A DNA stretch of 64,000 nucleotides. It comes from Hypnocyclicus thermotrophus. GTDB taxonomy: Bacteria; Fusobacteriota; Fusobacteriia; Fusobacteriales; Fusobacteriaceae. This document shows positions 9,388 to 17,254 of this stretch, in pieces. The notes under the pieces are model-generated. The model was given only the letters and a program-made list of their open reading frames with translations. It did not search any database and was not told the origin of the DNA. Every line of letters begins with the position of its first letter. Position 1 is the first letter of the stretch. The stretch covers positions 1-64,000 of the forward strand of contig NZ_SOBG01000003.1 of NCBI RefSeq assembly GCF_004365575.1, read 5' to 3'. Position numbers and translations under genes: made by a program.

Positions 9388-9399
9388 AATACCTCCTTC

Positions 9400-10128
9400 C
9401 TAATAATTTAAAATTAAAGTTTCTTTACTACCTTCCCAATTATTTAATTTCGCATTATTTAAATCTAAATAATTTGAATATACCGGATTAGCAAAAATAA
9501 AATATTTTTTCCCTATTTTCTGTTTTATTAAATTTTCTTCTTTTATTAAAACTTTTAAATTATTAATGTCTTTCGATGTATAAAAATCTAAATTTGATGA
9601 AATAAATATAGATTTTTCATCCCCTAAATTCATCTTTTCTTTTGAAATGATTTTATAATTATTTAACATATATCTTTTTAAGTTTTTATTTAATAATAAA
9701 GAAAATTCTTTATCTAAATTTGTTACAAAAACTACATTTATATCTTTTTTAGATAATTTAGTTAACAACTCATCTATTCCAATATTTAGTTCCATATCTC
9801 CAGATTTAAGCCATCTTTTATAATTTTTATAATTATTTTCTTTTCCAGTTGTCATTAACCACGCTATATATGGGGTATTATCAAATACTCCATCTTCAAG
9901 TTCAATGTATACTTTATTTATATTATTATCAACTTTATTTAATATATTATTTATTATTTGATAATTTAAAGCTATTTTTTCTCCAGATTTTTGAGCCCAA
10001 AGTAATGCTAATTTATCTTTTTTATCAAATTTATTTTTTGAATTTTTAGTTTCTATTGATTTATTATCTAAACTACTACATGAAATAATAAACATAGATA
10101 AAATAATTAATAAAATATTTTTTTTCAT
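9400..10128 (-). CDS. Lipoprotein, catalytically degenerate acid-phosphatase (HAD) paralogue
   Basis: A 242-aa lipoprotein (lipobox IISC, Cys about residue 17) that aligns with the acid phosphatase encoded just upstream. ALLWAQKSGE corresponds to AVSWMQNSSE, and FDNTPYIAW to LDNTPYAAW. The HAD nucleophile motif DLDET has become ELEDG, removing both catalytic Asp residues. SNRS becomes TNLD, and the metal-binding GDQxSDF near the C-terminus is absent. It therefore should not hydrolyse phosphate esters by the HAD mechanism. It may have been retained as a ligand-binding or partner subunit of the active paralogue. It has its own GGAGG ribosome site and lies 9 bases after the phosphatase stop. Confidence 0.75.
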   Translation of the reverse strand: MKKNILLIILSMFIISCSSLDNKSIETKNSKNKFDKKDKLALLWAQKSGEKIALNYQIINNILNKVDNNINKVYIELEDGVFDNTPYIAWLMTTGKENNYKNYKRWLKSGDMELNIGIDELLTKLSKKDINVVFVTNLDKEFSLLLNKNLKRYMLNNYKIISKEKMNLGDEKSIFISSNLDFYTSKDINNLKVLIKEENLIKQKIGKKYFIFANPVYSNYLDLNNAKLNNWEGSKETLILNY

Positions 10129-10137
10129 AATATCCTC

Positions 10138-10959
10138 CTATTCTCCATCCCATATATTTAAACTATATTCTCTAAGTTTAGACTTTTCATAATTTGATGT
10201 ACTTTCACCAGTTATTTTTACATAAAATTCATTTGAAATTCCTTTACTTTCAAAATCACCATAACTAGGATTTGGTATAACTATCCAATTATTTCCAAAC
10301 ATATTTTTATTTTTTATTACTAAAGAATTTCTAGTTTCATTAGATACATTGTAAAAAATATTAGAAAAATCACTTAATTGATCTCCAATCAACATTACTA
10401 TATTATATCCAAGTTTTTCTATATACTCTCTTCTAGATGTTTTATCTGAACTAGTCGTTTTTAAAAAAATATGATTTTTATCTACTTGAGAAAATCCAAG
10501 TTTTTTCATATTTAACATTGTATCTTTTAATTCTTTTTCACTTCTATTTGAAATATAGATTATATCCATTCCAAGTTTTTTTACATATTTTGAAAATTCT
10601 ACAGCCCCTGGTATAGCCTTTGCTTCTTTTGCAGCTACCCATTCACTCCAAGTATCGCTAGAAAATCCATTTCCACTATAAATTCTCCATGCTGCATATG
10701 GTGTATTATCTAACATCGTTTCATCAAGATCTACTATAACTGCCATTTTACCTTTATTTTCTTTTTTTATTTTATTTAAATTATCTTTTGCTATATTAAA
10801 AGCTTGATTGCACAGTAATTTATATTCTGATGAATTTTGCATCCAACTAACAGCTTTATAAGATTCCATTTCTAAGTCTCTTTCTGTGAAATCTTTTGAA
10901 AAAGATATAGAAAAAACAATTAAATTAATAATTATTAATTTATAAATTGATTTATACAT
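10138..10959 (-). CDS. Secreted HAD-superfamily acid phosphatase (class C / e(P4)-like 5'-nucleotidase family)
   Basis: The family hydrolyses nucleoside monophosphates and similar esters outside the inner membrane. The nucleophile motif is DLDETMLDNTPYAAW (about residues 75-89), motif II is ISNRS, a Lys-bearing segment lies near KTTSSDK, and the final metal site is GDQLSDF. A signal peptide is present but there is no lipobox Cys, unlike classical e(P4). I start at the ATG at 10959 rather than the in-frame upstream ATG at 10989. The later start is preceded by GGAGGAG and leads directly into the signal peptide; the earlier one would run through that ribosome site. The product is 273 aa. It is second in the operon, directly after the outer-membrane barrel. 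Confidence 0.85.
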   Translation of the reverse strand: MYKSIYKLIIINLIVFSISFSKDFTERDLEMESYKAVSWMQNSSEYKLLCNQAFNIAKDNLNKIKKENKGKMAVIVDLDETMLDNTPYAAWRIYSGNGFSSDTWSEWVAAKEAKAIPGAVEFSKYVKKLGMDIIYISNRSEKELKDTMLNMKKLGFSQVDKNHIFLKTTSSDKTSRREYIEKLGYNIVMLIGDQLSDFSNIFYNVSNETRNSLVIKNKNMFGNNWIVIPNPSYGDFESKGISNEFYVKITGESTSNYEKSKLREYSLNIWDGE

Positions 10960-10975
10960 TTTTTCTCCTCCTAAA

Positions 10976-12253
10976 TTAAAAATTAACATTTATCTTAATA
11001 CCGTATGATGATAGTTTATCAGTTAAATCATTCACTCTTTCATCTTCTTTTGCAGTCAAATCATCTTGCGTAGAAAAAACATTATTTTTAGCTTTTTTAT
11101 ATTCATAATATGGTTCAATAGATACATTCTTATATGTATATTTATTTCCGACTGTTATTACTTGTAATCCCCCATGAGAATCTGAAGTATTAAAATAATT
11201 ACTTGAATTAGATAAAGTTCTTAATATATGTGCTGAATTTTCACCATCATATATTAAATTTTCTCCATAATATGCATATTTTAAATATGGTGTATTATTT
11301 TTCATTTCATAACTTAATTTTGTCATAAATCCATAATCTTTTTTATCTACCCAACTTTGTTTGTATAATGGTTCGTATGGTACTTTTTGTGCAAAACTAC
11401 CATCAGAAATATAATATGGCGATTTTCCATTTTCATTATATAATCCTTCTACATAAAAAATAAAATTATTAAAATATTTTTCCATTTCTATTGAAATAGC
11501 TGATTTTAATATTGAATGCGATTTTTCACTGTCATTATGTGAAATATAAGAAATTTTAAATTTACTTATTTCATTATCATAATTAAAAGATGCTAAATAT
11601 CCTACATCAATTCTTTTTTGCCAAATTGTAGGCATTGTTGAATTTTCTACATCAAAATCAACTGGTGAATCATATTGAATAGCTCCAATACCAAAAGTTA
11701 TATCTTTTACTTCATCTAATTTATAATTAAAAGTTATTCCTGGTAATGATTTTGTTGTAATTTCTGGTAAATTAGTTGTTCCATTTATTACTGTATATCT
11801 TTCATTAAAATAATTTACACTAGTTACATCTAATGATTCTATTTCATTTCCAATGTTATTCTTAAAATTAAATGGATAAAAAGTTAATGTAGATTTATTA
11901 TTTATTTTATGTGAAATATAAGTGCTATTTGAATTTGTGTCTACATAAAATTGCATTCCATTTTCAGTATTTAATTTTGATTCAATAGATACAGATGATT
12001 TTTTATCTATATCCTTTTGAAAAATCATAGATAATGAGCTATCATACTCACTTTTATTATTTTTAATATCACTTGAAAATTTTAATTCTAAATCATTAAA
12101 CTCAATTTTTAAATCAATACCTCCATCTTTTTCATAATAATTGTCACTCGTTAAGAATCTGTTATTATAACTTAAATTAGTTGTAGCATAAGTTTGAGAC
12201 AAACTATAATTTGATACTGCTAACAATGCCATTAAAAAATAGTATTTTTTCAT
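10976..12253 (-). CDS. Outer-membrane beta-barrel protein
   Basis: 425 aa with a short signal peptide (MKKYYFLMALLAVSNYSLS) and then alternating polar/hydrophobic strands throughout. The last residues are INVNF, and a terminal Phe is the usual outer-membrane insertion signal. No plug or TonB box is seen, so a porin-like channel is more likely than a TonB receptor. It is the first gene of the phosphatase/lipoprotein/nuclease unit and could admit the products of those enzymes. No Shine-Dalgarno lies close to the ATG; see the 5' leader entry at 12270-12316. Confidence 0.7.
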   Translation of the reverse strand: MKKYYFLMALLAVSNYSLSQTYATTNLSYNNRFLTSDNYYEKDGGIDLKIEFNDLELKFSSDIKNNKSEYDSSLSMIFQKDIDKKSSVSIESKLNTENGMQFYVDTNSNSTYISHKINNKSTLTFYPFNFKNNIGNEIESLDVTSVNYFNERYTVINGTTNLPEITTKSLPGITFNYKLDEVKDITFGIGAIQYDSPVDFDVENSTMPTIWQKRIDVGYLASFNYDNEISKFKISYISHNDSEKSHSILKSAISIEMEKYFNNFIFYVEGLYNENGKSPYYISDGSFAQKVPYEPLYKQSWVDKKDYGFMTKLSYEMKNNTPYLKYAYYGENLIYDGENSAHILRTLSNSSNYFNTSDSHGGLQVITVGNKYTYKNVSIEPYYEYKKAKNNVFSTQDDLTAKEDERVNDLTDKLSSYGIKINVNF

Positions 12254-12572
12254 AATTTTTTGAGAAACTTATATTATTAAATATTAATAATATATTTAGC
12301 TCCTCTTTCCTCCTTTCATTTAATAAAATAACCGGTTACACAAAAATATTATATTCTTTTAAAAAACATAATATTCTATATATAACCATATTACCCCTAT
12401 TATGCACAAATGTACAAATAAATATAAGACACATGTCATATATTAAAGTTTAAAAGTTTTTTAAAAACACGACTTATGTCCTATTATAATTTGCTTTTCA
12501 ATAATATTATATCATTGTAAAATATTATTATTATATATTTCTAGTAAAAAACATGTAAATAAAGGGGGAAAA
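12254..12572. other. Divergent control region between the surface operon and the Crp/Fnr-type gene
   Basis: A 319-base gap. It holds the leader hairpin and distant ribosome site of the barrel gene (12270-12316), a palindrome TAACCGGTTA at 12329-12338, and a core ACATGT at 12433-12438. There is also a weak plus-strand promoter candidate (TTTTCA, 17 bases, TAAAAT) before 12573. No clear TTGAT-N4-ATCAA or TGTGA-N6-TCACA site was found, so the regulator's operator is not assigned. Confidence 0.5.
12270..12316 (-). promoter_or_regulatory. 5' leader with distant Shine-Dalgarno and hairpin
   Basis: On the minus strand the sequence AAAGGAGGAAAGAGGA (12316-12301) lies about 50 bases before the barrel ATG. 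Between them is a hairpin with an 11-bp stem (TATATTATTAA and its complement, 12270-12294). The frame upstream of the ATG reaches a stop within six codons, so no earlier start explains the ribosome site. The hairpin could fold to bring the site closer, or could regulate initiation. Confidence 0.45.
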
Positions 12573-13241
12573 ATGAGAGAAATAAATAGTAAATTAAATA
12601 TAATAGGATATGTAAACGATTTTAAAATAAGAGATCTATTTGAAAATTTTGATCTATCCAAATTTTCATTATTTGAATTTAAAAAAAATGAAAGGATTAT
12701 TGAAAGTAATGAAATAATTAAATATTTTTATTTTCTTGTAGAGGGAAAAATTGATATTATTTATAATACTGTCACTGATAGAGAATTAATCATTGATAAA
12801 TTAGAACCTTTATCTATTATTGGAGACGTCGAACTTAGAAAATCATATATATCAAAATTTGATGTTATTGCCAGAGAAGATTGTTTTTTATTAGGAATTA
12901 ATTATAACATAGCTAAAAAATACTTTGAAATTGATTGTAAATTTAATAAATTTATATATGAATCTACTTGTAAAAAATTAGAAAAAAGTGTTGACATTTT
13001 TATGCTAGCTAGTTGCTATGATTTAAATAGAAGATTTGCTACTTACTTAATTGATAATTCCAACAATGATGGAGAAGTTAAATATAAATCTATTAGTAAC
13101 TTAGCAGACCAACTTTTAGCTAGTAGTAGACAACTTACTAGAGTTTTACACTCATTAGAAACATCTAATATAATTGAAAAAAATAATAAAACAATAAAAA
13201 TTTTAAATATCGAAAAATTATCAGAACTCAGTATAGATTAA
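12573..13241 (+). CDS. Crp/Fnr-family transcriptional regulator (YeiL-like)
   Basis: 222 aa. The N-terminal cyclic-nucleotide-binding-type jelly roll (about residues 25-130) has YFYFLVEGKIDI and LEPLSIIGDVEL. The C-terminal winged helix-turn-helix (about 150-215) has the recognition stretch SISNLADQLLASSRQLTRVL. The FNR cysteine cluster is absent, and the cAMP-binding arginine motif is not convincing, so the effector is unknown. It is transcribed away from the surface operon starting at 12253 and is the natural candidate regulator for it. The ribosome site is AAAGGGGG. Confidence 0.85.
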   Translation: MREINSKLNIIGYVNDFKIRDLFENFDLSKFSLFEFKKNERIIESNEIIKYFYFLVEGKIDIIYNTVTDRELIIDKLEPLSIIGDVELRKSYISKFDVIAREDCFLLGINYNIAKKYFEIDCKFNKFIYESTCKKLEKSVDIFMLASCYDLNRRFATYLIDNSNNDGEVKYKSISNLADQLLASSRQLTRVLHSLETSNIIEKNNKTIKILNIEKLSELSID

Positions 13242-13355
13242 AATTTCCTATTAAAACAAAATTTATTTATGATAACTACTAAAAAAAATAAATATAAAAG
13301 TATTAAAAAATTATTATATATCGAAAATATTTTTTCCTCTCTATATCTATAATAA

Positions 13356-13391
13356 TAACTAACTACATAGTTTAAAACTAGTAGTTAGTTA
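13356..13391 (+). terminator. Hairpin after the Crp/Fnr-type gene
   Basis: TAACTAACTA and TAGTTAGTTA, extended inward by TAGTTT/AAACTA with a small bulge. There is no long T run, so termination strength is uncertain. Confidence 0.5.
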
Positions 13392-13397
13392 TAAATC

Positions 13398-13425
13398 ATA
13401 AGCAGATTCATTTAAATCTGCTTAT
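13398..13425. terminator. Hairpin in the convergent gap before serC
   Basis: ATAAGCAGATT and AATCTGCTTAT form a perfect 11-bp stem with a 6-base loop. It sits immediately downstream of serC on the minus strand. Confidence 0.55.
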
Positions 13426-13433
13426 AGTTATAT

Positions 13434-14546
13434 TTATTTTACTTTTTTATAAGCCCATTTTATCCATTCACATAAGATTTCTAAATCATCTTTTTCAATA
13501 GTTGCTCCACACCAAATTCTTATACCTTTTGGAGAATCTCTATATGAAGCAATATCATACGCTATATTATTTTCTAATAATAATTGTAACAATTTATCTA
13601 TTTTTTCAGATTCTAAATCTAATTTTAAGCAAACACTTGTATTTGAACGAATTTCTTTTGATATAGGTAAAAAACTAATAAAATCATTTTCTTCGACAAA
13701 CTTTTCTATAACTGATAAATTTTCTTCACTTTTTTTAATTGCTGAATATATTCCCCCAATAGATTCAATCCAATTTAATGCAACTAAATAATCTTCATTA
13801 CAGAGCATTGAAGGAGTATTTATTGTAGAACCTTTAAAAATTCCTTCAATTAATTTTCCATTTTTTTTAAGTCTAAATATTTTGGGAAGTGCCCTATCTG
13901 GTGTATAATTTTCAATTCTTTTAACGGCTCTAGGTGATAATATCAACATTCCGTGTGCTCCTTCTCCACCAAGTACTTTTTGCCAAGAAAATGTTATAAT
14001 ATCAAGTTTTTCCCAAGGGATTTCCATAGCAAATACTGCTGAAGTTGCATCACAAATAGTTAATCCTTTTCTATTTTTATCTATCCAATCTGCATTAGGA
14101 ACTTTTACACCACTTGTTGTACCATTCCATGTAAACACAATATCATTATCGCAATCTACATTTGATAAATCAGGTAAGTGTCCATAATCAGCAAAATGAT
14201 AAGTTACATTCGATAATTTTAATTCAGCTTTAATATCATTTGCCCACTCTCGTCCAAATGCATCAAAGGCAATCACTTCCACACCTCTTTCACCTAAAAC
14301 ATTCCAAAGAGCCATTTCTATTGCTCCTGTATCTGAAGCAGGAACTATTCCCACACGATAATCATCTGGAATTTGAAGAATTTTTTTTGTTTTTTCAATA
14401 CTTTCCTGTAATTTTGCTTTCCCAATTTTGCTTCTGTGTGAACGTCCAAGCGGTGCATTAGATAATAGATTTAATCTATACCCTTTAAACTTTGAACAGG
14501 GTCCAGAAGAAAAATGTGTATTATTTGGTTTTAATTTTGGTTTCAT
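13434..14546 (-). CDS. serC: Phosphoserine aminotransferase, Methanosarcina type
   Basis: PLP enzyme converting 3-phosphohydroxypyruvate and glutamate to phosphoserine. The 370-aa length and the motifs fit the SerC subgroup first described in Methanosarcina and some alphaproteobacteria: FSSGPCSK near the N-terminus, [22 protein letters not shown], and [13 protein letters not shown] with the PLP Lys (about residue 190). It stands alone, with neither serA nor serB in the window. The gene is flanked by accessory genes, so horizontal acquisition is possible but not shown. ATG with GGGGG before it. Confidence 0.9.
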   Translation of the reverse strand: MKPKLKPNNTHFSSGPCSKFKGYRLNLLSNAPLGRSHRSKIGKAKLQESIEKTKKILQIPDDYRVGIVPASDTGAIEMALWNVLGERGVEVIAFDAFGREWANDIKAELKLSNVTYHFADYGHLPDLSNVDCDNDIVFTWNGTTSGVKVPNADWIDKNRKGLTICDATSAVFAMEIPWEKLDIITFSWQKVLGGEGAHGMLILSPRAVKRIENYTPDRALPKIFRLKKNGKLIEGIFKGSTINTPSMLCNEDYLVALNWIESIGGIYSAIKKSEENLSVIEKFVEENDFISFLPISKEIRSNTSVCLKLDLESEKIDKLLQLLLENNIAYDIASYRDSPKGIRIWCGATIEKDDLEILCEWIKWAYKKVK

Positions 14547-14746
14547 AATATCCCCCTTGTATAAATTTTTAATACTTTTGTATAATTATTTTATAATGAT
14601 ATACAAAAAATATCAAGTTATTTATAAAAAATAAAGGAAAATATAAATAATATAAGTATATTAAAAATAAGAGGAAAATAATTTAATTAAGAAATTGTTT
14701 ATTAAAATAGTTTTTGAGGGAATAAGGGAAAAGGAGAGTGGGAATA
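14547..14746. other. Gap upstream of the 22-codon gene
   Basis: 200 AT-rich bases holding the serC upstream region and, toward 14700, the purine-rich lead-in to the small gene at 14747. I see no other gene or strong repeat. Confidence 0.4.
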
Positions 14747-14815
14747 ATGTTAAAGAAAAATTTTTGGCTCATTCTTGCTGTAATAATACTTATTAGTTTT
14801 TTATCTAATACTTAA
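14747..14815 (+). CDS. 22-residue hydrophobic peptide
   Basis: ATG with an upstream AAGGAG (spacer about 10) opens a 22-codon frame, MLKKNFWLILAVIILISFLS plus NT, then TAA. The peptide is one predicted membrane helix with positive residues at the N-terminus. A near-perfect 18-bp terminator begins 3 bases after the stop, giving a self-contained transcription unit. Size and layout resemble type I toxins or small membrane proteins, but no antisense RNA was identified. Existence as a gene is moderately supported; function is unknown. Confidence 0.45.
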   Translation: MLKKNFWLILAVIILISFLSNT

Positions 14816-14817
14816 AA

Positions 14818-14860
14818 AATAAAGAGTTATAATATATTGATATTATAACTCTTTATTTTT
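14818..14860 (+). terminator. Strong terminator after the 22-codon gene
   Basis: AATAAAGAGTTATAATAT pairs perfectly with ATATTATAACTCTTTATT (18 bp, loop ATTG), followed by a T-rich tail. Confidence 0.8.
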
Positions 14861-14940
14861 ATTATTAAAATTTACTCTACCTATTCTTTAAAAAAATATG
14901 ATATACTTATATAAAATATAATGTATATTTTGGAGGGGAA

Positions 14941-15510
14941 ATGAAAAAAAAATTAAAAATAATATTTTTAATAATAAATATATTTTTATTTCAAGGCTGT
15001 AAAGTAATTTCGAAAAATATTCAATGGCAAAATATAGAAACTATTCGCAAAAATAAACAAGAACTTGAAACAGGAGATATATTAATTTTAAGTAAAAAAA
15101 TAGGAACATATACATGGCTTGGACATTCAGCGATATATCTAAAAGAATATGATGTAGTAGCTGAATATCCTCAAATATTTCACGGATTTTACTATGTAAA
15201 ACTTAATGACTGGCTTAATGCTGTTTCTGATAGAAAAATAAAAATACTACGATATAAAGAAATTAATAAGAAATTTAAAAATAAAATATTTGAAGTAATA
15301 GAAAATAATAAAAATAAAAGATATAAAGTAGTCTTAAATAAAAAAAATAATAACGGATTTTATTGTTCTCAATGGGTATGGTATATTTTTTATAAAACAG
15401 GTATTGAATTTAATAAAAATATTGACTTGGATTCTGATGGCGGTCCTATTGTATATCCTTATGATTTTTTATATTCAAACAAATTGTATAAAGTTCATAT
15501 AGGAAAATAA
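14941..15510 (+). CDS. YiiX/YebB-like lipoprotein, permuted papain-fold hydrolase
   Basis: 189 aa with a lipoprotein signal (LFQGC, Cys about residue 20). The family pattern is present: LETGDILIL, then WLGHSAIYL with the catalytic His (about residue 61), and later FYCSQWVWYIF with the catalytic Cys (about 141) and DSDGGPIVYPYDFLYS. His before Cys is the order of the circularly permuted NlpC/P60-type (C92) group. Members are thought to cleave amide or ester bonds in the envelope; the substrate is unknown. The DUF4250 gene follows 42 bases later. Confidence 0.75.
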   Translation: MKKKLKIIFLIINIFLFQGCKVISKNIQWQNIETIRKNKQELETGDILILSKKIGTYTWLGHSAIYLKEYDVVAEYPQIFHGFYYVKLNDWLNAVSDRKIKILRYKEINKKFKNKIFEVIENNKNKRYKVVLNKKNNNGFYCSQWVWYIFYKTGIEFNKNIDLDSDGGPIVYPYDFLYSNKLYKVHIGK

Positions 15511-15552
15511 TATATCTAATAAAAATTATTTAATTTAGAAAGGAGTATTATT

Positions 15553-15747
15553 ATGGAATTAAAAAATTTTAAAACTATGGATATTAATATTTTATTTAGT
15601 ATTATTAATATGAAATTACGAGATGAATTTGATAGCTTAGAAGAACTTGTAAAATATTATGATATTGACCAAAAAGAACTTGAAGATAAATTAAATGAAG
15701 CTGGATACCATTACGAAAGTAATCATAATCATTTTACTAAAGTTTAA
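15553..15747 (+). CDS. DUF4250 small protein
   Basis: 64 aa. It matches the DUF4250 pattern closely: MDINILFSIINMKLRDEFDS, then EELVKYYDID and a final GYHY. Family members are short cytoplasmic proteins of unknown role common in Firmicutes and Fusobacteria. AAAGGAG ribosome site. It shares its terminator with the convergent Nudix gene. Confidence 0.8.
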   Translation: MELKNFKTMDINILFSIINMKLRDEFDSLEELVKYYDIDQKELEDKLNEAGYHYESNHNHFTKV

Positions 15748-15751
15748 AAAT

Positions 15752-15792
15752 AAAAAATAAAGAGCTGTTTAAATTACAGCTCTTTATTTTTT
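15752..15792. terminator. Bidirectional terminator overlapping the Nudix 3' end
   Basis: AAAAAATAAAGAGCTGT and its exact reverse complement (17 bp, loop 7). The right arm encodes the last residues (KNKEL) and the stop of the Nudix gene, so one hairpin serves both convergent genes. Confidence 0.85.
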
Positions 15793-16295
15793 AATGATAA
15801 ATACAATAAATATGCAAAATATGATTTTAAATCCGTTTTATTGGCAAAAAAATCATTATCTAATTTATGCCAAGAAGTAATTAAATCCTCTGATTCATCT
15901 AAAGATAAAGGTTTTGGAGTTATATTTTCTTTATTCAATTTAAAAATATAAAAATATAATGATTCTGTAGTATAGCCAGGTGATACCAACAAAGGAGTAT
16001 TACTTTTATATAAAAGTTCCAAACTTTCTTTCTCATATCCTGTTTCTTCTAATATTTCTCTGTAAACAGCAGTATCTGCCTCTTCTCCTGGATCTATAAG
16101 TCCCGCTGGAATTTCATAAATATTATTATTTGCACCAGGTCTAAATTGATTAACTAATAATGTTTTAGACTCATTGTTATTTAATAATAAAGCACAAACA
16201 GCTTTATGTTTTTCAATATATTCAAGCGGATGATTTGTTGTAGGATGATTCATTAATTTAAATTTTAAAAATTTAAATGGAAATTTATTCTCCAA
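15774..16295 (-). CDS. Nudix hydrolase, ADP-ribose pyrophosphatase type
   Basis: 173 aa. The complete Nudix box reads GLIDPGEEADTAVYREILEE plus TG (about residues 66-87), preceded by FRPGANNNIYEIPAG as in ADP-ribose pyrophosphatases. SPGYTTESLYFYIFK after the box is also typical of that group. The start is TTG with AAAGGGGG upstream. It follows the alpha/beta hydrolase gene by 22 bases on the same strand. A decayed paralogue lies at 639-1047. Confidence 0.88.
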   Translation of the reverse strand: MENKFPFKFLKFKLMNHPTTNHPLEYIEKHKAVCALLLNNNESKTLLVNQFRPGANNNIYEIPAGLIDPGEEADTAVYREILEETGYEKESLELLYKSNTPLLVSPGYTTESLYFYIFKLNKENITPKPLSLDESEDLITSWHKLDNDFFANKTDLKSYFAYLLYLSLKNKEL

Positions 16296-16317
16296 GTTAA
16301 TTCCCCCTTTAGATTAG

Positions 16318-17232
16318 TTATAAATTTTTTAAATATTTAATTATTTCATTTTTTAAATATACGGTATTATTTGGTGCCATAATATCTCCTGCTAACACAT
16401 GTTTTCCATAATCTTTTACTGGTATTATTAATAATTTTTTATTTTTAGACCCTAACTCATTATACTTTTTATCGATAATATCAGTATTTACTACATCGTC
16501 ATTATTAGAATGAATAATAAAAAAAGGTTGCTTAAGTTTATTAAAATTAAAATTTCTTACTTCTTTGACTAAATCGCTCATTTCAATTAATACTTTACTT
16601 GGATATCTTGTTGTCCAATATCTATTTTCTTCATCACTATGTCCCTGCCAACTTTGTTCTTTAATAAAAAAATTTACTATTAAATATCTAATTATTGGAA
16701 TTTCTAATAAAATAGAATTTTTATCTTTTATTTTATAATTTGGTGAGATTAAAATATACACAATATTGTCTAAATCTTTATTTTTTTTTATACTTTCCAT
16801 AGCATACCAAGTGACTAAAGTTCCCCCTGTAGAAGTACTAATAACAATTACTTTTTCTCCGATTTCTTTACCTATTTCAATGGCTTCAGTAGTATCATTT
16901 TTCCAATCTTCTTTTTTTGCTTCTCCCAGATATTTCCCTGGCCTACCATGTCCTGTATATCTAGTATAAAAAAGATTTGCTTTAAGATCTTTCGCTATTT
17001 CATTTGCTAAAGGATAAACTTCTTGTCGAGTAGCTGAAAAACCATGTAGATATACAATAGAATATTTTGTTTTTTTATTATGCTCTTTATACCAAAAAAT
17101 CTTTTTTTCTGTATTTTTTATAATATCATCATAAATACTTTCTTTTTCTTTTAAATATATATCTAGATCTTTTGGAAATGTACTTGCTAATATCGTGAGT
17201 GATATTATAAAATATAGAATAACTTTGTACAT
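16318..17232 (-). CDS. Exported alpha/beta hydrolase
   Basis: 304 aa with an N-terminal signal peptide (about residues 1-18). The alpha/beta-hydrolase core shows YLHGFSATRQE (oxyanion region), TRYTGHG, a nucleophile elbow STSTGG, an Asp in SNNDDVV and a His in YGKHVLAGD near the C-terminus. It is probably an esterase or lipase-like enzyme of the envelope; the substrate is unknown. It lies 22 bases downstream of the truncated LacI-type gene, so those two and the Nudix gene likely form one transcript. Confidence 0.8.
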   Translation of the reverse strand: MYKVILYFIISLTILASTFPKDLDIYLKEKESIYDDIIKNTEKKIFWYKEHNKKTKYSIVYLHGFSATRQEVYPLANEIAKDLKANLFYTRYTGHGRPGKYLGEAKKEDWKNDTTEAIEIGKEIGEKVIVISTSTGGTLVTWYAMESIKKNKDLDNIVYILISPNYKIKDKNSILLEIPIIRYLIVNFFIKEQSWQGHSDEENRYWTTRYPSKVLIEMSDLVKEVRNFNFNKLKQPFFIIHSNNDDVVNTDIIDKKYNELGSKNKKLLIIPVKDYGKHVLAGDIMAPNNTVYLKNEIIKYLKNL

Positions 17233-17254
17233 ACCCTAATCCTCCATAATTTTA

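Noticed and set aside
10960-10989. Longer N-terminus of the acid phosphatase (start at 10989)
   Set aside because: It would translate through the GGAGGAG ribosome site of the better start at 10959 and disrupt the signal peptide.
12329-12338. TAACCGGTTA as the binding site of the adjacent Crp/Fnr-type regulator
   Set aside because: The dyad is short and does not resemble known Crp or Fnr half-sites; it is kept only as a noted palindrome.
14240-14634. Plus-strand open frames opposite serC
   Set aside because: They are antisense shadows of a well-conserved gene, with no ribosome site or recognisable domain.
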